A stretch of DNA of 64,000 nt from Reinekea forsetii (lineage in GTDB: Bacteria > Pseudomonadota > Gammaproteobacteria > Pseudomonadales > Natronospirillaceae): NCBI RefSeq assembly GCF_018860385.1, contig NZ_JAHKPH010000016.1:124001-188000 (forward strand), in the 5' to 3' direction. The translations under genes were made by a program, and so were the position numbers. This document shows, piece by piece, positions 46,773 through 56,104 of this stretch. Position 1 is the stretch's first letter, and every line of letters starts with the position of its first letter. Under the pieces are notes generated by a model. The model worked only from the letters and a program-made list of their open reading frames with translations, did not search any database and had not been told where the DNA came from.

Positions 46773-47708
46773 TTACGGCGCCTCGAATTTAGGTAAGCCC
46801 ATCAAGGGGTCGTTTGGATCATCTTTGATTCGATCAAACTGTAACGTCACTCGCCTATTTTTAGCGCGACCCGCGGCTGTTTCATTGCTAGCAATAGGAT
46901 AACGCTCGCCGTGATAACGGGTCAGAATCATTGCGGCATTGATGCCCTTGTTAACAAGGTAGTCTGTCACTAAATAGGCGCGCTTTTCCGTGAGTCTGCG
47001 GTTGTCGTAGCGGGTGCCCGTACTGTCACTGTGAGCATCGACATAAACCGCGGTTACTAAATCATCCGCTTTTAAGTAAGTGACAATGTCGTCCAGTTGA
47101 ATTTTTGCGCGCTCATCAAGTTCAACACCCCCATTTGCAAAGCTGAGGGTAGTTCGTTCAATTTGGCTAAAATTCACCGGCAATAGACCCGCCTGACACG
47201 CAAGATAATCGTTATAATATTGTTTGAAATTAACGGGTGATATTTGCACACGAACTCTGTCATCACCGTATTTCGCTTTACGGGTGAGAGTCGGCGCCAT
47301 CCCTAAACCTAATTCGTCCATCATTCGGCCAGCTCGCGCCGTTTCAATTCGTATGGGTATTTGCTTATCTCGAACTCGCGTGTAGCCCAGCTCGGTAGTC
47401 AAAGCGCTTGAACGCCAAGATGGCGCTTCAATGGTAATGGCCGCGCTGCCTTCCGCCATTAAATTGCGAGTAGATTCTAAGTAAAACTCTAACGTTTCGC
47501 CGGCTTGGTGAAAAAACACCGCCAACCCATACTGAGGGATAGGCTGATAAAAGCTGCAATAGTACTGGTTGGCTTCCATATGCCACTCTGTATCGGTTAA
47601 ACCAGTCCCAAACTGGACGGCAGGTGCAAAGCCGGATAATAAGAAGGCAAGGCACAACACCGCTAAAAAGGAAAAGACTCGCCTATTTGATACCTGTTTT
47701 TGCCGCAT
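46773..47708 (-). CDS. motY: Sodium-type flagellar protein MotY
   Basis: MotY forms the periplasmic T-ring of the flagellar motor, which helps hold the stator; it is found with both sodium- and proton-driven polar motors. About 311 residues: an N-terminal signal segment (VFSFLAVLCLAFLLSGFAPA), the MotY-specific N domain (TEWHMEANQYYCSFYQPIPQ, PQYGLAVFFHQAGE), and a C-terminal OmpA-like peptidoglycan-binding domain (VYVDAHSDSTGTRYDNRRLT and RAKNRRVTLQFDR). Another ATG at 47726 is in frame and possible. It is divergent from rnt, as in pseudomonads where motY, pyrC and rnt cluster. Confidence 0.9.
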   Translation of the reverse strand: MRQKQVSNRRVFSFLAVLCLAFLLSGFAPAVQFGTGLTDTEWHMEANQYYCSFYQPIPQYGLAVFFHQAGETLEFYLESTRNLMAEGSAAITIEAPSWRSSALTTELGYTRVRDKQIPIRIETARAGRMMDELGLGMAPTLTRKAKYGDDRVRVQISPVNFKQYYNDYLACQAGLLPVNFSQIERTTLSFANGGVELDERAKIQLDDIVTYLKADDLVTAVYVDAHSDSTGTRYDNRRLTEKRAYLVTDYLVNKGINAAMILTRYHGERYPIASNETAAGRAKNRRVTLQFDRIKDDPNDPLMGLPKFEAP

Positions 47709-47850
47709 TTTGTGGGTTCCATTCATTCTTATGTATCTCAAATGCAAAGCGTGCGCCAACTTTTCATGATTGGACAGCGAGCGCTTGCGGCATTACCATA
47801 TGCCGCCTTGCTAGGCTTAGTCCCTACCCCATATCAAATCTGGAGACCGT

Positions 47851-48519
47851 GTGACCGACATCGCCCCTGAAAACCTGCTTTCTCATCGCTTTCGCGGTTA
47901 TTACCCTGTTGTTATCGACGTAGAAACAGCCGGCTTTAATGCACAAACCGATGCCTTGCTCGAAATTGCTGCCGTTACGCTAAAAATGGACGAAAACGGC
48001 ATCATTATGCCCGATCAAACTCAATTCTTTAACGTCGAGCCATTTGAAGGCGCGAATTTAGAAAAAGCGGCGCTCGAATTTACCGGAATTGACCCTTATA
48101 ACCCGTTAAGAGGGGCTGTTGATGAAGCCGAGGCGCTCAAAGAAATTTTTAAAACCGTGCGAGCTGGCATGAAAGCCGCTGGCTGTAAGCGAGCCATACT
48201 TGTTGGTCATAACGCTACTTTCGATCATAACTTTGTCATGGCGGCCGCCACTCGTGTTAATAATAAACGCAATCCGTTCCACCCCTTTTCAACGTTTGAT
48301 ACCTCGGCCCTTTCTGGCCTTGCCTATGGCCAAACGGTGCTTAAAAAGGCCTGTGAATTATCGGGCATAGAGTTTTCTGACAAAGAAGCGCATAACGCTG
48401 AATACGACACCGTAAAAACGGCTGAATTGTTTTGTAATATCGTGAATAAGTGGAAAGCTTTGGGGGGCTGGCCGTTACCAGAAGAATCGGAACCTTCCTC
48501 TTCAAGCTCAGTGGAGTAA
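47851..48519 (+). CDS. rnt: Ribonuclease T
   Basis: A 3'-exoribonuclease that trims tRNA and other stable RNA ends. The 222 residues have the DEDDh exonuclease motifs: [35 protein letters not shown], and [17 protein letters not shown] with the final His and Asp. The start is GTG 47851 after TGGAGA. RNase T-specific [11 protein letters not shown] and [18 protein letters not shown] distinguish it from other DEDD enzymes. It is first of an rnt/thiamine-binding/MATE group in one direction. Confidence 0.97.
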   Translation: MTDIAPENLLSHRFRGYYPVVIDVETAGFNAQTDALLEIAAVTLKMDENGIIMPDQTQFFNVEPFEGANLEKAALEFTGIDPYNPLRGAVDEAEALKEIFKTVRAGMKAAGCKRAILVGHNATFDHNFVMAAATRVNNKRNPFHPFSTFDTSALSGLAYGQTVLKKACELSGIEFSDKEAHNAEYDTVKTAELFCNIVNKWKALGGWPLPEESEPSSSSSVE

Positions 48520-48523
48520 TTTT

Positions 48524-48832
48524 ATGAAATGCATGGCTGATTTATGTGTCATTCCGTTTAACGGAAAAATATCCGTCGCTGACGAAATTGCAAAGTGCCA
48601 TACTATTCTAAAGCAATTTGATATTGAAATAGCTTTACATGGTTACGGGACAAACCTTTATGGGGAGTGGGATGAAGTGTTCGCGGCCATTAAGGCTTGC
48701 CATGTGCAACTGCATGAGCATGGCATAGTTCGCATTTCATCTACCATTAAAGTGGGCACTCGCACCGATAAAGACCAACGCATCGATGATAAAATTCAAG
48801 CCGTTGAAACCCGATTAAATCAATCGACTTAA
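48524..48832 (+). CDS. MTH1187 family thiamine-binding protein
   Basis: A 102-residue member of the MTH1187/YkoF-like family: MADLCVIPFNGKISVADEIA, IALHGYGTNLYGEWDEVFAA and VRISSTIKVGTRTDK. These small ferredoxin-fold proteins bind thiamine in relatives. It begins 4 bases after the rnt stop, after GGAG, and precedes a MATE pump. Whether the pump moves thiamine-related compounds is unknown. Confidence 0.85.
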   Translation: MKCMADLCVIPFNGKISVADEIAKCHTILKQFDIEIALHGYGTNLYGEWDEVFAAIKACHVQLHEHGIVRISSTIKVGTRTDKDQRIDDKIQAVETRLNQST

Positions 48833-48901
48833 CGCGACTATATTGCGCCGGTTATAAGCTTTCAGTTTAAACCGGTACCTACCCTTTTATTGAAGGTACT
48901 T

Positions 48902-50257
48902 ATGACGAATCAAACCGATAAACTCGGCACCGCGCCTATTGGGAAATTATTTTTCACCATGTCTCTGCCGATTATTATGGCCATGTTAGTCAATGGGTTA
49001 TATAGCATTGTCGATGCAATTTTTATCGCACGCGGTGTTGGCAGTTTAGCCATAGGTGGCGTATCTATTGTGTTCCCTGTACAAATGTTGATATTTGCGT
49101 TTGCAGCGATTATCGGCAGCGGTTCAGCTTCCATTGTATCCCGTAAACTGGGTGCCAGGAAAAATGATGATGCTCGTCATACAGCGCAAACAGCACTGAC
49201 CTTTAGCATACTTTTTTCGATTGTTTTGGCTGGCATCGTATTACTTGCCATGGAGCCCATATTACGTTTGCTCGGAGTAACAGACGCGCTGTGGGATTAC
49301 TCAGTGGACTATTTAAAGCCATTACTCTTTGCAACGCCCGTGGCCATTGTTGGAACCGTGTTTAATGACATGCTTCGCGCCGAAGGTAAAATGCAATTCA
49401 TGATGATGGTGATGCTGTTAGGGTCTCTTTTGAATGTAACCTTCGATGCTATCTTTATTTTTGGCTTAGATATGGGCGTTACGGGCGCAGCACTGGCGAC
49501 AGTCATTGCTCAAATCAGCTCTATGTTACTGGCTTTTAGTTTTTATTTTCGCGGTAAAACTACGCTGCATTTATCAATCAAAGATTGGCGCATAGATACA
49601 AAGGTACTTGCGGGGATCATTGCGCTTGGCTTACCGTTTTTCATTTCACATGCAGGTGCCAGTTTTATGATTGCTACTGCCAACAATGCGCTGTCAAACG
49701 TTGGCGGAGACGCGGCCGATATCTACATCAGTGCTTACGGTTTAGTAGGTCGAGTCATCATGTTTGTTATTCTCCCTTTAATAGGCATTATGATTTCTTT
49801 TCAAACGCTAGCCGGTTACAACTACGGTGCTCAAAAATTTGATCGGGTGCGAAGCATTGTTAACATAGGCATAGGGTCTTCCACCCTACTGTGCGTACTG
49901 ATCAGTACCTTAATGGTATTCAGACCAGAATTAATGCTGGGGCTATTTACCGACGACCCCGTATTACTTGCGAAAGCGATTGAAATTGCCAAAGTCATCT
50001 TTATGTTGTTTTCATTTGCGGGCATCACCTTCATCATAACGGGTTACTTTCAGGCAACCGGCCACGCCCGAATGGCACTTATTGCCTCAAGTGCGAGGGT
50101 ATATATATTCTTGATCCCATTGTTGATTTTATTACCAAGGCAACTGGGCATCGACGGCATTTGGTATGCCTTTCCGATAGCCGATGGTTCAGCTTGCTTG
50201 CTTGCGGTTGTTTTGTTCATTCGTTACTACCGCCGATTGTTAAACCATAATCAATAA
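48902..50257 (+). CDS. MATE family efflux transporter
   Basis: A 451-residue protein with 12 hydrophobic segments arranged as two halves, as in MATE transporters. Family motifs are PIGKLFFTMSLPIIMAMLVN, NGLYSIVDAIFIARGVG and LLNVTFDAIFIFGLDMGVTG; the second half has GRVIMFVILPLIGIMISFQT and FIITGYFQATGHARMALI. ATG 48902 is chosen for the adjacent AAGG and the MTNQTDKLGT start. MATE proteins exchange drugs or metabolites for sodium or protons. A bidirectional terminator follows. Confidence 0.93.
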   Translation: MTNQTDKLGTAPIGKLFFTMSLPIIMAMLVNGLYSIVDAIFIARGVGSLAIGGVSIVFPVQMLIFAFAAIIGSGSASIVSRKLGARKNDDARHTAQTALTFSILFSIVLAGIVLLAMEPILRLLGVTDALWDYSVDYLKPLLFATPVAIVGTVFNDMLRAEGKMQFMMMVMLLGSLLNVTFDAIFIFGLDMGVTGAALATVIAQISSMLLAFSFYFRGKTTLHLSIKDWRIDTKVLAGIIALGLPFFISHAGASFMIATANNALSNVGGDAADIYISAYGLVGRVIMFVILPLIGIMISFQTLAGYNYGAQKFDRVRSIVNIGIGSSTLLCVLISTLMVFRPELMLGLFTDDPVLLAKAIEIAKVIFMLFSFAGITFIITGYFQATGHARMALIASSARVYIFLIPLLILLPRQLGIDGIWYAFPIADGSACLLAVVLFIRYYRRLLNHNQ

Positions 50258-50279
50258 AAAAGGGCTTTCGCCCTTTTTT
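50256..50279. terminator. Bidirectional terminator between MATE and trxA genes
   Basis: AAAAAAGGGC (50256-50265), loop TTTC, GCCCTTTTTT (50270-50279). It has a T-run on either strand and serves both converging genes. Confidence 0.88.
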
Positions 50280-50295
50280 ACTTACCTGTTTAGTA

Positions 50296-50619
50296 TTACA
50301 AACTTTTATCAATAAACTGTTTTAACGCTGCACCAGGTTGTGCACCTACGGCGACATCGACCGGCTTGCCATCTTTAAACATCATTAATGTAGGTAAGCC
50401 TCGTACGCCATATTTTGATAACACTTCTGGGTGATCATCAGCGTTTAATTTAACAATTGAAACTTTACCATCGTATTCACTACTCAAAGTATCTAACACG
50501 GGCGCGATCATTTTACATGGGCCACACCAGTCGGCGAAAAAATCGACCAATGTTAACCCTGAGCCCTGCTCAACTTGGTCATTAAATTGTGCGGCATCTA
50601 ACATAGCAACGTTCGACAT
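50296..50619 (-). CDS. trxA: Thioredoxin
   Basis: A 107-residue cytoplasmic thioredoxin with active site FFADWCGPCKMIAPVL, the cis-proline in GLPTLMMFKDGK, and KLNADDHPEVLSKYGVRG. It reduces disulfides in target proteins using thioredoxin reductase. Its length and motifs are standard for TrxA. It is divergent from a LysR regulator with a dyad-symmetric site in between, so that regulator could influence trxA. Confidence 0.95.
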   Translation of the reverse strand: MSNVAMLDAAQFNDQVEQGSGLTLVDFFADWCGPCKMIAPVLDTLSSEYDGKVSIVKLNADDHPEVLSKYGVRGLPTLMMFKDGKPVDVAVGAQPGAALKQFIDKSL

Positions 50620-50698
50620 TTGTACTCTCCTCTATTTGAATGAGCACAGTGTATCGCCGCAATTTTCACTGCACTAGATGGCGATATAAGGCTACACT

Positions 50699-50714
50699 GT
50701 TCCATAAATGGAAC
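50699..50714. promoter_or_regulatory. Dyad-symmetric operator candidate of the LysR gene
   Basis: GTTCCAT, AA, ATGGAAC is a perfect 16-base palindrome and contains the T-N11-A pattern (T at 50701, A at 50713) of LysR-type binding sites. It lies 15 bases before the preferred GTG start of the LysR gene, as expected for negative autoregulation, and about 80 bases upstream of trxA. Confidence 0.6.
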
Positions 50715-50728
50715 AATGCGAGCAAATC

Positions 50729-51613
50729 GTGGAACTGGATAATTTAAATCTATTTATAGAAACCATTAACCAAGGCTCAATTACCAAGGCAGCAGAAAAG
50801 CTCGGCAAACCTAAGTCGACGGTATCGCGGCAACTCACTGCCTTAGAAACAAGTTTAGGGGTTAAGTTAATGGAGCGAACAACTCGGAAACTACATTTGA
50901 CCGAAGCCGGAGAAGCGCTTTACGCCCGCTCAGCCCCTTTTATTGAAGAGTTAAACGACATTGGGCAGGAGATCAACGCCTTTGCGCTCGAACCAAAAGG
51001 TCAGCTGAGCATTTTGTGGCCGCAAGAGCTTTTCACTCAAACCATGTCGGAGCTAATTTCAGAATTTTTAAACGAATACCCAAAGGTTTCTTTCTGCGGT
51101 ACGCAATACAATGGCGTGGCACCGAAGCTAAACCCTCAGATAGATTTACATTTTGTTCTGCACCAACACCCATTACCGGACAGTGATTGGATTGCACAAT
51201 CGCTCATGAGTATTCCACAGGGTCTGTATATTGCCGCTCATTGCGCCAATAAAGCGCCGAAACATTTAACAGAGGTCTCTGACTTCCCGTGTATTCTTCA
51301 AGGAGGCGAGTACCAATGGTTGTTTCGCAGGGAGCGTTCTTTAGACGCGATAGAAGTAAGCGGAAGGTTAACACTGAATAGCCCAGATATGCGCTTACAG
51401 GCGGCCATTCGTGGACTTGGCTTAGTTAGGTTACCTGTCTATTTAGCCGAACCTTATATAAGAAGGGGCGCGCTTGCGGCCGTAGCGTTAGAAGGAAAAC
51501 CTGTTGCAGAGGAGCTTAGTGTTATTTACAAAAGCCGCCACTTGCCCCTAAAAACGCGTTTATTTTTAGAGCATTTTCAAGGGCATCTCGGGCGGTTATA
51601 CAGCCAAATTTAA
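50729..51613 (+). CDS. LysR-type transcriptional regulator
   Basis: A 294-residue LysR regulator. The N-terminal helix-turn-helix is FIETINQGSITKAAEKLGKP and KSTVSRQLTALETSLGVKLM. RTTRKLHLTEAGEALYARSA follows, then the effector domain ending RLFLEHFQGHLGRLY. An ATG at 50708 is in frame but lies inside the palindromic operator. GTG 50729, giving MELDNLNLFIETI, is typical of LysR starts and has GCGAG upstream. Target genes are unknown. Confidence 0.9.
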   Translation: MELDNLNLFIETINQGSITKAAEKLGKPKSTVSRQLTALETSLGVKLMERTTRKLHLTEAGEALYARSAPFIEELNDIGQEINAFALEPKGQLSILWPQELFTQTMSELISEFLNEYPKVSFCGTQYNGVAPKLNPQIDLHFVLHQHPLPDSDWIAQSLMSIPQGLYIAAHCANKAPKHLTEVSDFPCILQGGEYQWLFRRERSLDAIEVSGRLTLNSPDMRLQAAIRGLGLVRLPVYLAEPYIRRGALAAVALEGKPVAEELSVIYKSRHLPLKTRLFLEHFQGHLGRLYSQI

Positions 51614-51617
51614 GCGG

Positions 51618-52163
51618 CTAAGGTAAAGAGATTAAATGCTCACGATAGTATTTGAGCTCTTCGATAGACTCGATGATGTCATCTAAGGCTCTATGGCTGC
51701 CCTTTTTCTGAAAGCCTTTCAAAATTTCAGGGTTCCAACGTGCGGCCAGTTCTTTCAAGGTGCTGACATCGATATTACGATAATGGAAATAGGCATCTAA
51801 ATCGGGCATGTACTTAATAAGAAAACGACGATCCTGCCAGATTGAGTTCCCGCATAATGGCGACGCACCTTGATCAACCCACTCTTTCACAAAATTGAGC
51901 GTTTGTTGCGCCGCAACTTCAACACTGATGCTGCTTTGCTGAACTTTCGCGGTTAGGCCAGACTCACCATGATGCGTTGTACACCATTCATCCATCGCAT
52001 TTAACACACTGTCGGGTTGGTGAATGACTAACTCTGGCCCTTCGGCGATAATGTTAAGGTCTTTATCGGTGACTAGCGTGGCAATCTCTAAAATATGGTC
52101 AGTTTCTGGCTTCAACCCTGACATTTCGAGGTCTATCCAGATTAAATTCGTTTTTTTGTCCAT
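51618..52163 (-). CDS. orn: Oligoribonuclease
   Basis: Orn degrades RNA dinucleotides, including pGpG from cyclic-di-GMP breakdown. The 181 residues carry the DEDDh motifs [34 protein letters not shown] and [15 protein letters not shown], with [16 protein letters not shown]. The frame starts with TTG 52172, but ATG 52163 ([14 protein letters not shown]) is the usual start with AGGTTGAG upstream. It is divergent from rsgA, the common gammaproteobacterial arrangement. Confidence 0.97.
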   Translation of the reverse strand: MDKKTNLIWIDLEMSGLKPETDHILEIATLVTDKDLNIIAEGPELVIHQPDSVLNAMDEWCTTHHGESGLTAKVQQSSISVEVAAQQTLNFVKEWVDQGASPLCGNSIWQDRRFLIKYMPDLDAYFHYRNIDVSTLKELAARWNPEILKGFQKKGSHRALDDIIESIEELKYYREHLISLP

Positions 52164-52233
52164 TAAGCTCAACCTTTAGCGCGTGAAACTGTAAACTGTC
52201 GGTTATTGTAACCGATCTCAACACAGAGCGCGC

Positions 52234-53259
52234 ATGAGTAAACGAAAACTATCTCGACAACAGCAATTTCGCATCGACAAAGTCCAGCAAGAACGCCTTG
52301 CGCGAGCGCAAAAGAAAGACCAAAAAATAGAACAAGCCTTTGCAACCGATCAACTCGGCAAACCGCGTCAAGGGTTAGTGATTGCTCACTTCGGCGCAAC
52401 TTTAGATATTGAAGGCGAAAACGGCGAAATAACACGCTGTTCGGTGCGCAGCAACCTACCTGTGTTGGTCACGGGCGATAAAGTGATTTGGCACGCCGAT
52501 GAGAAAGGCGAAGGTCAAGGAGTTATAGTCGCACTTCAAGAACGCCAATCAATTCTTACTCGCCCAGATTACCGCGGTAAACTGCGACCCGTGGCCGCCA
52601 ATGTCGATCGCATTATTATCGTTGCGTGCCCATCACCCCGCACGCCAGTAAATTTGATAGACCGTTATCTTGTAGCCACGGCACACGACGACATTCAGCC
52701 CGTTATCTTGCTCAACAAACACGATTTAATTGACCAAGCCCCTGAAATGCTTGAAGAGTTAAAACAATACGAAGACCTTGGCTGCATCACCTTAATTGCC
52801 AGTATTCACAATGAAGAAGAGCTTGCTGCCATTAAAACGTTAGTCGCAGAAGGTAACTCTGTCTTTGTCGGGCAATCGGGTGTGGGTAAATCTTCAATCA
52901 TATCCGCACTCTTGCCAGGGGAAGATATTCGCGTCGGTGAAATATCAGAAGCCACCGGCAAAGGCCGACACACCACCACCACGGCTAAAATTTATCACAT
53001 TCCCAGCGGCGGACAGCTCATCGACAGCCCCGGTATACGCGAATTTGGCTTGTGGCACATTACCGAAGAAGACTTAGACAAAGGCTTCCCAGATGTCACC
53101 GAACACTCACACTACTGCAAGTTTAATAATTGCACTCATACACACGAACCCAAATGCGCGGTTAAAATAGCCGTTGAAAACGGAGAGTTGCTTGAGCGCA
53201 GGTTAAACAGCTACTTAGCCATTCGTGATTCGATAGACGAAGTCACCATGCGAACCTAA
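52234..53259 (+). CDS. rsgA: Small ribosomal subunit biogenesis GTPase RsgA
   Basis: A circularly permuted GTPase that helps mature the 30S subunit. The 341 residues include an N-terminal basic tail and an OB-fold. The G motifs appear in permuted order: G4 LLNKHDLI, G1 FVGQSGVGKSSIISALLPGE, then the G2 region GRHTTTTAKIYHI and G3 IDSPGIREFGLWH. The C-terminal zinc domain has HYCKFNNCTHTHEPKCAVK. The length is standard. It is divergent from orn and precedes the gene at 53278. Confidence 0.97.
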   Translation: MSKRKLSRQQQFRIDKVQQERLARAQKKDQKIEQAFATDQLGKPRQGLVIAHFGATLDIEGENGEITRCSVRSNLPVLVTGDKVIWHADEKGEGQGVIVALQERQSILTRPDYRGKLRPVAANVDRIIIVACPSPRTPVNLIDRYLVATAHDDIQPVILLNKHDLIDQAPEMLEELKQYEDLGCITLIASIHNEEELAAIKTLVAEGNSVFVGQSGVGKSSIISALLPGEDIRVGEISEATGKGRHTTTTAKIYHIPSGGQLIDSPGIREFGLWHITEEDLDKGFPDVTEHSHYCKFNNCTHTHEPKCAVKIAVENGELLERRLNSYLAIRDSIDEVTMRT

Positions 53260-53277
53260 ACTGTACCGAGGGAGACT

Positions 53278-53802
53278 ATGAGCCAATCTTCAGAGCCAGC
53301 AATAGAGGCAGAGAGCCAAACTGGCGTTATTCAATTAGATTCCATCGCAGGTTTTATCAACCAATCAACACCGTTAATTGATGCAGGTTTGCGCAGCATT
53401 AATATCATCAGCCAAGACCTAAACCGCCCTTGGCTCGGCAACGAAGCCGTAGTTTCAGCACTTAAGCAATTTATACTGACTAATCGCCGAGCCCAAATGA
53501 AATTACTCATTGCACAAACTACCCATGCATTAAATACCGACCACCCAATGGTGCCACTTATTAAAAAGTTATCCCGAATAGAAGCCAGAATCATCGAACC
53601 AGAAATACTCGAAAAAGAGCCGATTAACTGCGAATTTATATTGGTAGACAGAGGAGGCGTGGTAATACGACAAAAATTAGACAACTACATTGGCTTTGCA
53701 CATACAGATGATAAAACCACGGTAAAGAGCCTGCAATCGAGCTTTGATCAGTATTGGCGATACAGCCAACCATCACCAGAGTTGCGATACTTTTCGATAT
53801 AA
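53278..53802 (+). CDS. Conserved RsgA-adjacent protein (DUF7931-like)
   Basis: A 174-residue soluble protein. IIKLDS-like start motifs (VIQLDSIAGFINQSTPLIDA), then IISQDLNRPWLGNEAVVSAL, MKLLIAQTTHALNTDHPMVP and FILVDRGGVVIRQKLDNYIG, give the alternating pattern of proteins annotated as DUF7931 or histone-acetyltransferase-associated, with a phospholipase-D-like fold. No HKD motif is present, so PLD activity is unlikely. The function is unknown. It begins 18 bases after rsgA with GGGAGAC upstream. Confidence 0.6.
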   Translation: MSQSSEPAIEAESQTGVIQLDSIAGFINQSTPLIDAGLRSINIISQDLNRPWLGNEAVVSALKQFILTNRRAQMKLLIAQTTHALNTDHPMVPLIKKLSRIEARIIEPEILEKEPINCEFILVDRGGVVIRQKLDNYIGFAHTDDKTTVKSLQSSFDQYWRYSQPSPELRYFSI

Positions 53803-53804
53803 GA

Positions 53805-54140
53805 TTATCGAGTTTGAACTCGATTCATGTAGCGAACATCATTTTTGAAGGTTATCAATGAATCACCAAAGCGATAATGAAACGATAATCGAATTAACGA
53901 CGGCGCTGCGCGGCAAAGATCTGGTTTTATTTGGCGTAACGTCACTTTATCGCCCTTCACCAACAAATAAAAATCATCTTCCGTAGTACAACCATGAGAC
54001 ATCACAGACACCTCAACTCGATCACTGAACACAACCGGGTTTAGTAGCAAAGGCACCGAATAATCGCGACCCGACAAGGTACTGCACCCTGCCGAAAACA
54101 CAACTATTAGCGAACATAAAAAAAGCTTGAATTTAGCCAC
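53805..54140 (-). CDS. Small lipoprotein coupled to the protease gene
   Basis: A 111-residue lipoprotein: an N-terminal hydrophobic stretch ends in VVFSAGCST, with a lipobox Cys. The mature part has two more Cys ([10 protein letters not shown] and [10 protein letters not shown]) that could form a disulfide. I do not know the family. The start is GTG 54140 and overlaps the end of the protease gene by 8 bases, so the two are translationally coupled. A role as chaperone, inhibitor or anchor for the protease is possible but not shown. Confidence 0.75.
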   Translation of the reverse strand: MAKFKLFLCSLIVVFSAGCSTLSGRDYSVPLLLNPVVFSDRVEVSVMSHGCTTEDDFYLLVKGDKVTLRQIKPDLCRAAPSLIRLSFHYRFGDSLITFKNDVRYMNRVQTR

Positions 54141-55251
54141 GTCGTCGCCCAGCCCATAACAATCCCGCTAACGCTATCATGCCGAACATCGGTAACGAGC
54201 CAGCGCCCAAACGACTCACCTGACCATCAGAATTACGAGTGGTGTCTGCATTAAGATCCATCGATAAACTGCCCTCATTAATCCAATCGCGCAAGTTATA
54301 GACGTTCGAATAAACACCATAAGCATTCGCACTATTAATACCACACTGAGATGGCCCCCAACTAACCACCCCCAACAAAGTATCGGTATCAGGATCAATC
54401 AACGGACCACCACTGTCACCCTGACAAGAGTCGTATCCTGGGTCTCCTGCACAAATCATCGTAAAAGCATCAAAATTGTTACCAATATTCGAGTTATTAC
54501 ATTCTTGTACGGTACGAGGTGTGAGATCAACATCGAGCAATTGAGCGCTGGCCGAAAATGTCGCATCGTTGTTATCACTTAACGTATCACCATGACCAAT
54601 AACTTGTACTTTAGAAGAAGTATTTTTCGCTAAATGATCGAATAAATCCATGGTCGGTAACGCCAGAGACGGCTTATTTGAAACCTGAGGCAAATGCAAA
54701 ATAGCAATGTCATATTCAAGCGTTGCACTGTTATAAAGTGGGTGAACTTCTATATTTTCAGAGGGTATTTCGATAGGTGTTTCACTGCCCGTGTAAATCG
54801 TATAACCCGTAAAGTGGTACCCTATTGGTTCAGCTTCTTTTGAATCTTCTCCAATACAATCATAAGGAACTAAGCCCTTATCTTTACAAAACTCATATTG
54901 CATACCCTTACCCGTGGTTACATTTGAGTAATCACCGATCAGCAAATGTACCGAAGCGCCAGCGGGATAACCATCAACACAATGGGCCGCAGTCACCACC
55001 TTGCCGCCACCTATATGGCTAGCACCACAAAAAGCATTCCAACTATATCCAGCAGAGTTACCTGGGCTCGCGTATGACTTGCCATCTGCCCAGTTATAAA
55101 CCCTAAGTAACGCGACAAAATATTCATGCTCATTAGCAGCCGTAGCCGAACCATTAATGATACGTGGCGCAATACCGCGTTCACCGAACGAATCATCCAC
55201 AGCAAATGCAAATAACGGTAAACATAAAATAAAAGCGAAGAGTTTATTCAA
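54133..55251 (-). CDS. Trypsin-like serine protease with GlyGly-CTERM tail
   Basis: A 372-residue secreted S1 protease. The signal peptide (to about LFAFAVDD) is followed by [20 protein letters not shown]. The catalytic triad is in [19 protein letters not shown] and [15 protein letters not shown]. The C-terminus has a Gly-Ser patch, a hydrophobic segment ([14 protein letters not shown]) and a final AGRRRG. This is the GlyGly-CTERM layout, whose processing by a rhombosortase delivers proteins to the cell surface. No rhombosortase gene is in the window. Confidence 0.92.
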   Translation of the reverse strand: MNKLFAFILCLPLFAFAVDDSFGERGIAPRIINGSATAANEHEYFVALLRVYNWADGKSYASPGNSAGYSWNAFCGASHIGGGKVVTAAHCVDGYPAGASVHLLIGDYSNVTTGKGMQYEFCKDKGLVPYDCIGEDSKEAEPIGYHFTGYTIYTGSETPIEIPSENIEVHPLYNSATLEYDIAILHLPQVSNKPSLALPTMDLFDHLAKNTSSKVQVIGHGDTLSDNNDATFSASAQLLDVDLTPRTVQECNNSNIGNNFDAFTMICAGDPGYDSCQGDSGGPLIDPDTDTLLGVVSWGPSQCGINSANAYGVYSNVYNLRDWINEGSLSMDLNADTTRNSDGQVSRLGAGSLPMFGMIALAGLLWAGRRRG

Positions 55252-55621
55252 ATGATCGGCCTCAACTAGTCAGAATTTAATCCTAACTCAAGGATTCAAA
55301 TCATGCGAATTTTAGGTCCTATTTTTATGAAGTTCGTCAAAGAAATGGCGGTGTTTGTCTATTGCTGCGGGCATCGTGTTGCGGCTTAGGTCAAAACATT
55401 CGCGTCTCCGCTCCACTTCGAACGCGCCTGCAACTTAGCGCGGTCTCTTCATTGTAGGAGTCTTCGGAACGAAGTGGAGAGACGAATGTTTTTGAATATG
55501 CTGTTTGATTTAGATTTTGTCATTTCTTAGATATTTCTTACTAATAACTCGATCTAGGTCATGTATTTGGAAGGCTGTTAGGTTAACCTTTAAAATAACA
55601 TCCGCATTTTAAACTTTAACT
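55252..55621. repeat. Spacer with degenerate repeat leader and imperfect inverted repeat
   Basis: A 370-base non-coding spacer. 55364-55435 is a degenerate copy of the leader of the structured repeat (GGTCAAAACATTCGCGTCT) without a core. An imperfect inverted repeat pairs CATTCGCGTCTCCGCTCCAC (from 55397) with CGAAGTGGAGAGACGAATG (55470-55488). 55452-55485 is nearly identical to 59177-59210 (34 bases, 2 differences). I see no gene and no clear promoter for the GNAT gene that follows. Confidence 0.6.
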
Positions 55622-56104
55622 ATGTTTGAATTTAAGACAATTGACCCCTCTCTCGATCGGAGTATTTGTATTGAGCATCGACTTGATGCCTATATTTGTA
55701 CCCACGGAAATAGTGATGGATTTCTGAGCCAGATTGGAGGCGAACAGGGTGATGAGTATATAAGCCGCCTTGAAAAGAGAATCAGTCAAATTCCACAAGG
55801 CAATTGCCTTTGCTATTTCAACGATCAATTAGCGGGACAACTGGAAATGAAATGGCATGAAAGCCCAAACGTTGGCTATGTTAATTTATTTTACTTGCGT
55901 CCAGAATATAGAGGTGTTGGTTTTGGCCGAATGCTACATGATAAAAGCATTGATATTTTTCATACATTGGGGGCAGATTCATTGTTACTCAGTGTCGGGA
56001 AAAAGAATAGGAAAGCAAAAGCATTTTATGAAAAACTCGGTTGGCATAATTTAGGAACTCGATCGGATAAACCATACGCCGAGCTTTATGAGTTTAGAAT
56101 TTAA
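55622..56104 (+). CDS. GNAT family N-acetyltransferase
   Basis: A 160-residue GNAT enzyme with the acetyl-CoA-binding segment LFYLRPEYRGVGFGRMLHDK and the terminal FYEKLGWHNLG. The middle part LCYFNDQLAGQLEMKWHESP is typical of the fold. The substrate is unknown. Its 3' end overlaps the converging GNAT gene by 4 bases. Confidence 0.87.
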   Translation: MFEFKTIDPSLDRSICIEHRLDAYICTHGNSDGFLSQIGGEQGDEYISRLEKRISQIPQGNCLCYFNDQLAGQLEMKWHESPNVGYVNLFYLRPEYRGVGFGRMLHDKSIDIFHTLGADSLLLSVGKKNRKAKAFYEKLGWHNLGTRSDKPYAELYEFRI

